Part shown: in pieces, positions 55,703-64,000 of the stretch | Layout of the letters: each line of letters begins with the position of its first letter | Position numbering within the stretch: position 1 is the first letter of the stretch | Source: Styela clava | Lineage: Eukaryota > Chordata > Ascidiacea > Stolidobranchia > Styelidae | DNA: 64,000 bases | Assembly (NCBI RefSeq): GCF_964204865.1 | Contig: NC_135258.1 | Coordinates: 7,059,001-7,123,000 of the forward strand | Direction: 5' to 3' | The notes under the pieces: generated by a model | Database searches by the model: none | What the model was told of the DNA's origin: nothing | What the model saw: only the letters and a program-made list of their open reading frames with translations | Position numbers and translations under genes: made by a program

Positions 55703-58700
55703 TCATGGAAACATGTTCTCGGTGTAGAAGTTGGCGGTGATAGTTGGATCAAAATCTGTGCCTGAATAACAAAAGAAATCAACAACAAATCGTGCAATGT
55801 GGATTTGAGCCTACCACTTCGTGGCCGCGCTGATAAGGAATTGGTGTTTAATCTAGTCTTCTAACTGTGTAACTGCATTTTTTCTATATACCGGGCAACT
55901 GATAGTGATTTATCGTCTATATTCACGCGTCACACGTCCGTGGTAAGTAAGACAATCTTATTTTGTTTATTATACAATTTACCGGATGAATTATCGTACG
56001 AAAAAAGATGTATGCTAGCTGCACGATTAACTATAATTAAAAGTAATTTATCGGCGAAGATAACATTACTAACTTATTCGCTATAAATAACATATTCTAT
56101 GGCCTTACTAAATACGCGCGCCACTGATAAGCCTTTACGTAGTTCAAAGAACGAAAGACAATATTCTTTTTATCTTAATGTTAATAATTCGTCGCCAATA
56201 ACTAACAACAACCATACATATAATTGGAATGTTCAACTTGGACTTGTAGCGACGTGATTCTCTGTTTATAATGGCGAATTGGCGCAATGCGTATGTATAT
56301 AATCATTTTCCAGAACAAATTTGGGAAATTCTCGGAAATAGGCTATATATTTACAAGCTACTATTGTAATAACCCTCGACGAATTCTAAGCATTTAAACT
56401 TACCTATATGACAATTCCAAACCCAGACTTGTTGACCATCATATCTCATGTTACAAATCACTTCGTTATTTGAGAAATCAGATTCCGGGACAAGATGATT
56501 CGGATTCACATGAACCTAAGTAAGATTATATATTATAGTTTATAAGTTAGGTTAGATGGTTGATGAATGATCAAAAAAGGCGTAAATAGCATATGACGCG
56601 GATCAAATAATTTTAATCTTCATGTACCTATAACATTGGTATATTTACCAATAAGCCCGACTCGTAGAGGAAATACGACCACATTAGGGCAACCATAATA
56701 TCTGTGCCCAGATAAAATGTTCTATGAAAAGAACTATGAGCAGTATTAATTAACAAGTGTGTCTTTGAAATATAGCTTGCATTTAATGTCGCCGCTTTTT
56801 AGTGTGTAAATTATTCAAAGCAAAATGGTTTGGCAAATGGCAAATTTTGTATACATAAAAAAGCTATAAATATGAAATCCAATCACAAACAACCCTGGTC
56901 AAGGTGTGAGAAAAACTTCCTTTTCAGCTATTGTTTTCGGCGCCCCCGAAGTATGTGCACCAAGATCGCGAACAACCTGAACCCTAACCTGGTACATAAA
57001 CTATGTTCAGGTTGTGCGCCATCTTGGTACACATACTTCTGGAGCTCCTTGTTTTCTAATATTGTTGAAAAATACTGATAAAAGCAATACTCACTCTGAA
57101 CAGGTAATTTCCCCCCGGTAAATCTGTTATGTCGATCCATTGACAATCAATGTTGTACCTGAAACACGAGATAATTAGCAAATAAATAAATATTGAATAG
57201 TAATCTAAACAAGATTGCTGAAATAGCGAGTTGCATTTTATGACTGTCATTTTTTTTCAATGGTTTCCAGATTTGGCCCTACAAATCTGGTTGGAAATGG
57301 TTTTGCATTTTAAACTACAAAAACAAAATGACAATTGCAGAAACCTTAATTACAGAATTAAGTCTAACCATTTTAATGATCTTCACTACCCAAGGGATAT
57401 AAAAGGATATAAAAAAAAATAGTTAAAACATCAAAAATACACAGATTATTCACTCATGTTTACAGGCTTTTGCAATAAATGAAGAATAAATACATACAAA
57501 TAGGTATCAGAACATCCCACTGTAATTCCTTGAGTTCCACCTCCTGGCTGATCGCAATCGTATCTAAAAAAAATCATAAGCTCAACGTTCAATTTTCGAG
57601 TAAAGTAAAAAGCAATTTCAAATTCATTTTAAAATATTAGTATGTTCGTTAAACTTAAATTTCTGGGAATCTTCAGTTGTGCAATTTCGGAAAAAAAATC
57701 CAATTTAATTGAATGTTATTGAACCGCCAGACTTGTATATAGTTGAAAGTTTAAAATTACGCTACAAAATGACAATTTTCATAAAACGTCTAAATATCAA
57801 ATATGGCAATTTTTTTTAAAATATTAAATTTTTGATTTCCATTGAGCGTATATATTTCTGAGCATCTTCAGTTATGCCATTTCTGAAATAATAATTCAAA
57901 TTTAATTGAAAGTTGTTTTAAACCGTCAGACCGTCAGATATATAGTTGGAAGTTTGAAAATACGCTACAAAATGACAGTTTTCACAAAACTTTCAAATAT
58001 CAAATATAGCAATTCTTTTTAGAATATTAAATTTTGATTACATTTATATTTCTTCGAATCTTCAGTTATGCCAGTTCGGAACTCCAATTTAATTGAATGT
58101 TGTTGAACTGTCATGAAATTAGGCTAAAATGACTGTTTTCATAAACCTTTTAAGCTTTCTATGGCCTAATTCACTCCAAAATCCACAACAACACACTTTT
58201 TCAACAACAAGTTTTTATGTTATCATAAAAATCGTTAACGATGTCTCCTACCTTCTTGAAACACCGTCATCGCAGTGAGTGTCTTCGAGACAGAAACTTG
58301 CTTTGTGTCCTTCGGCTACTCTAGTTTTATTTAAACTCAGAATATCGTAGTGAGTAAACTCAGCCATACTGTGGAAATGCCTGTATAAAGGAACGCGTTT
58401 AAGGCTTATCTTTCATAATAGCCATACAGATGGCGATATTTTGGCATCGCGGGTTGAAAATTCCTGAACTAGACGAGTACCCTTCACTTCTGAGTGAGTG
58501 CCGTAACTTCGCTCTGAAATGCGGCTCATTTACTTCTAAGTGAGTGCCGTACTTTTGCTTTGAAATGCGGCTCATTTACTACTGAGTGAGTGCCGTATCT
58601 TTGCTTTGAGATGCGACTCATTTACTTCTGAGTGAGTGCCCGTAATCTCGCTCAGAGATGTGTATATTTCTGAACTTCGCTCTGAAATGCGGCTCATTTA

Positions 58701-61700
58701 CTTCTGTGTGAGTGCCGTAACTTCGCTCTGAAATGCGACTCATTTACTTCTGAGTGAGTGCCCGTAATCTCGCTCAGAGATGTGTATATTTCTGAACTTC
58801 GCTCTGAAATGCGGCTCATTTACTTCTGAGTGAGTGCCTGTAATATTGCTCAGAGATAGGTCTCCTTTACTCCTGTTTTGAGAGAGTGCCCGCACCTTGC
58901 TAAGAGATAAGTCTCCTTTACTTACGATTGAGTACAAAAAATCGGGTAGAAAAACTTCAATCCTTACAAAATATAGTAGTTTCTTATATATCAGTGGTTA
59001 ATAGTAAATGGTCTTGTTCAGATAGATATTGTTGTAAAAAACTTCGATAAAAACTGGTATGTAATATAACTGTGGCCAGAACTATGTTAGTATATACTTT
59101 TTTAAACGACACGCTTTAAACATTTGCTGAAACAGAACCCTATTTAGAGCATCCATAATCACCTAGAACAGACGTGGGCCAAATCCCGCCCCCTATGGGT
59201 GATTCAATCTGACCCGCGTAATGCTGCCACAACTAAACCAGAACCAAATTGCGATGTTTTAGCTAAAAAAATAGCTCAACGAATTTGCTGAGATTGCGAT
59301 TAAATTTAATTTTGGCGAGTGGCTTATTATTTTCCCTTTTTGCTATTGTATTTGTAACACTGCAAATATTGTTCATAAAATGACATGACCCGCCAGTCTA
59401 AAAGGACAAGGCGTCGACATTGTCTGCCTTAGTTCTAACAACGTACGTACGCATATAGGAGCCTAGAAATACTGCTCATACCCGTGACATGAATGCCATT
59501 CCCAATCGTTTGGTAATCTTGCTGGTCTGAAATCTGCACGACCTCTGTTCCAAACTCTTGATGAAAATCTTAGTAAGCGTCGATGTCCGTAGCTTGTTCG
59601 CATATCGAGTTCATCAGCAGATGACGAGAGACACTTTTCCTCAGCTATGAGGAATGTCGAATGTTTGGTTTAGATATAATTGAGGCATTACGTCATCAAA
59701 TTTAAATAAAAATTATTATTTCCTACAAAGTTTATTTAATGTCGTAAATTTGTTGATAGAGTGTTTACAATTAAGCCTGCCGTGAATGCGAGATATGCCC
59801 TCTCCGAGGTAGGCCATTCATATGGCAATTCAGACCGTAGTCACCCCTATACCTATATAAAGGTTGCATGTGACCGTTTGGTGAACGTGCAACCCAAAAT
59901 TTAGGTAGATAACTCTTGAAGATAACAGAAAATTTCTAATTGCTATCGAAAAATAAACTGAAAATTTGTAACGAGATGATTCGCTGTTATTTGCTTTGTT
60001 AACATGAACAAGCCCATTGCCTCGGCGCATCCAAGGCTGTGTGGTGAAGCAAATTTACAAACGAATGCCACCCCGAATTCGGGTTTTAAAAATATTCTGA
60101 CAGGTTCTGTAGAAAATTATGACCTTGATTATCATTATCAAAAGTTTGAAATTGGCGAACCCCATGGAAATCAAAACTTTGACTTCTGACTCCCGTCTAC
60201 TGGGAGGTTAAAAATATTGATCCGACTCCAATTCAAACACGATAAACTTCAACCTCACAGCTCTGGACACAACACAATGCGCACATTCAACGTTTTTTTA
60301 TTTAAACTAATCATAGTCACAAACCTGCGCATATAAGATTACTTAACCCTCTATCTTCCATATGAATTGAATCAGACAGCATTGGGATGTCCGTGATAAG
60401 ATCCGGCGATCCTGCCAAATATATAAAAAATCCTAACGTTTTTTTAACATTAACAATAAAAGGTAATCTGTCTTTCCATGAGAATTGGTATAATCAGTGA
60501 TTCTCCAAAACTTTCTTGGGTCGGATACAAATTTGTATGAGCGGGTTCTCTTTTGTATCGAATTCACTAACAACAAGTTCCGTCATTTTACCAAGACATG
60601 GCGGTATAAACAAAAACGGGTCCGCACAAACCCCTTGAATCCCGTCACTGGGTACAAGTAACCACCTGGACGTGCGAACTAACTAATTTCATACCAGACA
60701 TGGACTGGTAACAGGACTACGCCATAGGATGAAGCCGTCTAATAGGCTTTCCTCTCTACGGGAATAAATAGGTAAATCTTATCCTATCTTAAGATACTGA
60801 TTTCTGAATCACTGTTGTCTTCCTGATATGAATATATCAATCACGAGCAATCTAAAGCAGTGATCCAGAAAGCCAAAAAACTTAAATTGGAACTGACTTT
60901 GGAAGAAGTGCTAAGTAACATGGACATCGTTGAAACTGTTATTGAATTTGTTTTGTCTACGGGCAGAAATACCTAGGTTTAATTAGTTATTATAATTGAT
61001 TTAATTGTATACTTATCTATTTGTCATTATAATATGTCAGTATAGGATTTTCTAAATTCGGATTGATCAAAGGCGCAGAAGACCACTGAAGTTATATGAG
61101 CCATTAAACATGTAACAACAACAAGCATGGATTTATTTGATAAATATTTCTGTTTGATTTAGTTTGTTTTTATTTTTCACCTTTTCACCTTGTTTTTATT
61201 TTATACCTTCAGTGCATATAACTCCAGCGAATGGTGTCATTGTTCTTTTTGAGTCTCCACATTTCCTAAGTTTCTTCCCATCATGATGACAATATTGTAT
61301 TCCTATCTCATCACCTTTACATTCGACCCCTGTCATCATCAGAGAAGACGCGTCATCACTTCCGGGGTAATACCATACTTCCTGAATGAAAAATGGTCAT
61401 TAACCAGGATCTCTTTCCAGACAATGAAGTACACAACGACACGTATCGAATTAAAGAAATGAGCCGTAGTTTTGAAAAAGTTCAGAAACCGAACCAAAAA
61501 CACAAAACCGAATTATCAATGGTAAAATATAAAAACTGTTTAATAAAGACGAATATAAATAAATATATGAATATAATTTTTCGATGTCATATATCATATC
61601 ATAATATGTCAATCAAGAGTTGACAGCTTTACACACCAACACAAATATAGTTCTTTGACGTTTCGTCTCATCGAGGTCTCACTTCTTCGGACAAACATAA

Positions 61701-63827
61701 AGTTAGTTTTGCATAACCGCGACTATTACGCATATTGTGATATATATAAGTATTTACACCTCATGGCATAGTTTAAAACTTTATAAATTTCTATGATATT
61801 CGCGGTAATTGTATTGGATAGCAGCGGAATTACGTTAAAATGACATCGTTGATCCGGACTTTGAATATCCAGCAAATAAAGTTTTAAAGAAGTTTTTCGT
61901 GCTTCAACTAATTTCTTCGCACTTTATATAAGTATTTAATAGAATCTCCCAGTCGTGAGTCATGAGACATCCGAGTCTGGAGTCCACTCTGCAGTCTGGC
62001 CGTTGATGCTGATGACGAAACTGAGTCTTGCCTTGTATATGGCCTATACAACCATATAATACATATATACCACGCCTATACAAACGGGTATGGACTGACA
62101 ACAGGCCAACCCATATCCGAGAAAGTGTGGGGACAACAAGGGCCAAAAAAGTATAAACTGACCTTTAGTGCATGTAGAGCGTATCCCATACCAAGTTGTC
62201 TGCAGGCGACCATCGCTTCTTTAGCCGTCCACATATCACTGCATATTGGTCCCCACTTCTTTCCTATCTGGACTTCAACTCGACCTTCCAATGGATTTCT
62301 TCCGCCAACTATTCGAATCTGGAATAAATGTTGAAGTAAATAACAAAACATTTATAAGTAATGACAAAAGTTTGTTCAGCGTCTGAAGCTTGACACTGCG
62401 ACGCCATTGCGTCGGAACAAATAAAGGGAGTGTTTTTGCACAGAAAAAGTATGCTAAGTAGACTACTTTTGCTGTCGTTCATCAGCAAATGAAGGTATTT
62501 TAGGCGGGCAGTGCAAAAAGATTCTGGTGTGTATTATCAATGCATATTACTTGGGTTATTAGCGGCTTTGGTTCCCTGCGACTTCTTTTACCCGGTAAAA
62601 TTGTGTGTTCAAATATAGTTATTTTTTATTTTACAGATTCTAAAAAGTTACTCGACTATGATAGGGACTCACTTTGTGAAATTGAATTTTACAGAATATA
62701 TAAATATATATATTTAAGAAAGCCAGAAAACTAAACTTTCAAGATAAGGTCGGATCGGGGTATAAAAGATTAGTGGTTTGGAAATTGGGTTCTTCAGTCT
62801 GTCGCTTGCCAGTTTTTTTGCCACCACTAATAGCGTGATCGAGATAAAACGTACCATTAATTACCATTAACTCTGTAGTAAACATTCGCAAAGCAGCGTA
62901 TGTAAAGTGATATTTTTTATACAAGCCGTTTGTTGTATCAGTGGTTCTCAACCTTTTTTAGTTCGAGGACCGGTAAAATTTCAAAACTGATTTTGCAGTG
63001 AACCTTCAAAATCAACCCAAAATGTGAAAAACACAAAACATAATTGAACGAATGTAGTTATGCTAAAAGTAAGCAATTCAATATAATGAGAAATTTGTTT
63101 TGATATCATACGTGTTGAACGCGGTTATAATGAAGTTTCTGCAAAGCGAAGCAGAGTTGTACAAAAAATCACAAGTAATTCAAATGAATTTGTCACTGAG
63201 GTCAAGATATTCTTTTTCAAGCGATATCCGAAACTGTGACAATTTCATCCAGTCAAATGGGCCCAGGACCCTCTGTTCAAGTTTGGTTTACGCATCAACA
63301 GGAGTTCCCACTCGCAAAAATAAATGACCAGGCCATCAATGCATTTTGCAATTGAGATATAATATTGAAATATATTTGGTGGTACCATATTATATTATTA
63401 TAAAATAATAATATATATATATATATATATATTATATATTAGTCCATCAATCGTTATTTTCGCAAACATGGAGTCTTCACCTTTTGCGTGCCGTGATTAG
63501 TTAGATGTGGGCATGGTTTTATGGTTTCCAATCTCTATTTGAATAGTCAAAACTGAGGAGGGGGGGGGGGGATTCAAAACAGGTGTTGGCTTACTTACTC
63601 ACCCGTGTAAACCTATTTCATTTACTGTAATAAATTCTCCCTTACCCTTCTCTGTATATTCAAGTCAGGCACATGGCATGCAATCGCAACTTCTTGTGTA
63701 TGTGTACAACCATCATTGACTCCACCGTACCCAGTGTAATGTTCAGATATTTTATCATGTTTGCAGTCTTCCAAGTTTGTTTCATTCCCATTGCAATTCA
63801 GGTTTGTCATCCAGATTGGACCGTGAG
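55703..63827 (-). CDS. LOXL2-like: Lysyl oxidase-like protein with SRCR domains (3' part)
   Basis: Secreted copper amine oxidase that oxidises lysines of collagen and elastin-like proteins. Exons (minus): 63827-63646, 62318-62163, 61381-61207, 60411-60325, 59644-59482, 58380-58252, 57563-57498, 57158-57095, 56515-56404, 55761-55703; all phases join. The first exon ends one SRCR domain ([12 protein letters not shown]). The next two form another ([31 protein letters not shown]). Then comes the LOX catalytic domain: [18 protein letters not shown], copper motif [51 protein letters not shown], ending YTENMFP and TGA. The cofactor lysine (GHK, codon 58304-58302) and tyrosine (CSDTY, 57502-57500) are both present, so the enzyme looks active. 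Earlier SRCR domains and the signal peptide lie outside. The LOXL2/3/4 subtype is not resolved. Confidence 0.93.
56939..57050. repeat. Hairpin repeat, ~110 bp
   Basis: gcccccgaagtatgtgcaccaagat plus gcgaacaacctgaacc on the left pairs with ggttcaggttgtgcgccatcttggtacacatacttctggagc on the right around a ~20-base loop. The arms resemble the ccagaagtatgtgcaccaa start of repeat B. It is in a LOXL intron. Confidence 0.75.
57653..58165. repeat. ~193-bp tandem repeat in LOXL intron, ~2.7 copies
   Basis: aatcttcagttrtgccatttc, aatttaattgaatgttgtt, tatagttggaagttt and acgctacaaaatgacagttttcat recur in order at about 57668, 57860 and 58053. The third copy is partial. Confidence 0.78.
58485..58930. repeat. 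~47-bp minisatellite in LOXL intron, ~9 copies
   Basis: The unit resembles tgagtgagtgccgtaacttcgctctgaaatgcggctcatttacttc. A longer variant containing tcagagatgtgtatatttctgaac appears twice, giving a higher-order repeat. It lies in the intron that splits the copper-binding motif. Confidence 0.88.
60660..60792 (+). mobile_element. SINE family A 3' fragment
   Basis: accagacatggactggtaac ... gatgaagccgtctaataggctttcctctctacgggaataaatagg ... cttatcctatctta, the 3' half only. It lies in a LOXL intron. Confidence 0.65.
62949..63010 (+). mobile_element. Charlie-like hAT end fragment
   Basis: tcagtggttctcaaccttttttagttcgaggaccgg is the classic start of Charlie-type hATs. The opposite end is not seen within the window, so the copy is truncated. 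In a LOXL intron. Confidence 0.55.
63395..63445. repeat. (TA)n microsatellite
   Basis: About 50 bases of ataataatatatatat... near the right edge of the window, in a LOXL intron. A G run of about 12 lies further on at 63558-63571. Confidence 0.85.
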
Positions 63828-64000
63828 CTGAAATATTAAAAAAAACATGGAATAATACACCCGCACTTTACTAAATAACAATTCATATTCAACTCAATAA
63901 GAGTGTGATAACTTTATACGAAACAAATAGGTTTTGGAGACTTCAGTCAAGGCGATCCAGAACTTTTAACGAAACCAGCAGTACTATATTGTATATTTGT

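Noticed and set aside
59158-59420. cagacgtgggccaaatcccgccccc as a hAT end
   Set aside because: Only one end is seen, with no inverted partner or target duplication.

Overview
This window is nuclear DNA from an animal. The genes are split by GT-AG introns and the proteins are metazoan: an Eph-type receptor kinase, NEK10, a lysyl-oxidase-like protein with SRCR domains, and sideroflexin-5. The DNA is AT-rich, intergenic distances are moderate, and DNA transposons and a tRNA-derived SINE are frequent. An invertebrate deuterostome, possibly a tunicate, fits best, but nothing in the window fixes the species.

Layout. 1-7883 (+): 3' part of an Eph receptor gene (seven exons, window starts inside the kinase domain) whose introns hold two hAT-like elements, SINEs and a 114-bp tandem duplication. 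10368-17332: a 7-kb foldback structure in which about eight ~370-bp units run forward and about eleven run in reverse, closed by matching ends and a near-perfect 9-bp direct repeat. 17544-20278: a SINE split by a 2.4-kb hAT element that is itself interrupted by another inverted-repeat element. 21754-24345 (+): VPS53 in one uninterrupted reading frame. 25421-28741 (+): NEK10, also in one frame. 31328-32836 (+): a two-exon gene for a probable NTF2/SnoaL-like protein. 35213-38618 (-): a seven-exon RING-CH (MARCHF7/10-type) ubiquitin ligase. 39016-43547 (+): sideroflexin-5, head-to-head with the ligase across a 397-bp promoter region that holds a palindromic RFX X-box. 43548-52330: no gene seen, mostly repeats, including a ~103-bp tandem repeat split by a hAT element. 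52333-53955 (-): a C2H2 zinc-finger pseudogene with about 18 fingers, several frameshifts and a stop. 55703-63827 (-): the 3' part of a LOXL2/3/4-type lysyl oxidase gene with two SRCR domains and the complete catalytic domain.

The genes do not form one pathway. VPS53 (GARP/EARP tethering), SFXN5 (mitochondrial carrier), LOXL (extracellular matrix) and Eph (cell contact signalling) are unrelated. NEK10 and the MARCHF10-type ligase are both linked to cilia or sperm in vertebrates, and the X-box next to the ligase gene agrees with that. The most unusual item is the foldback element at 10368-17332. Seven hAT-type elements have a recognisable 8-bp target duplication (five exact, two with 6/8 matches), so most boundaries are set to the base. 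All exon boundaries were set by hand from splice signals and reading-frame continuity.
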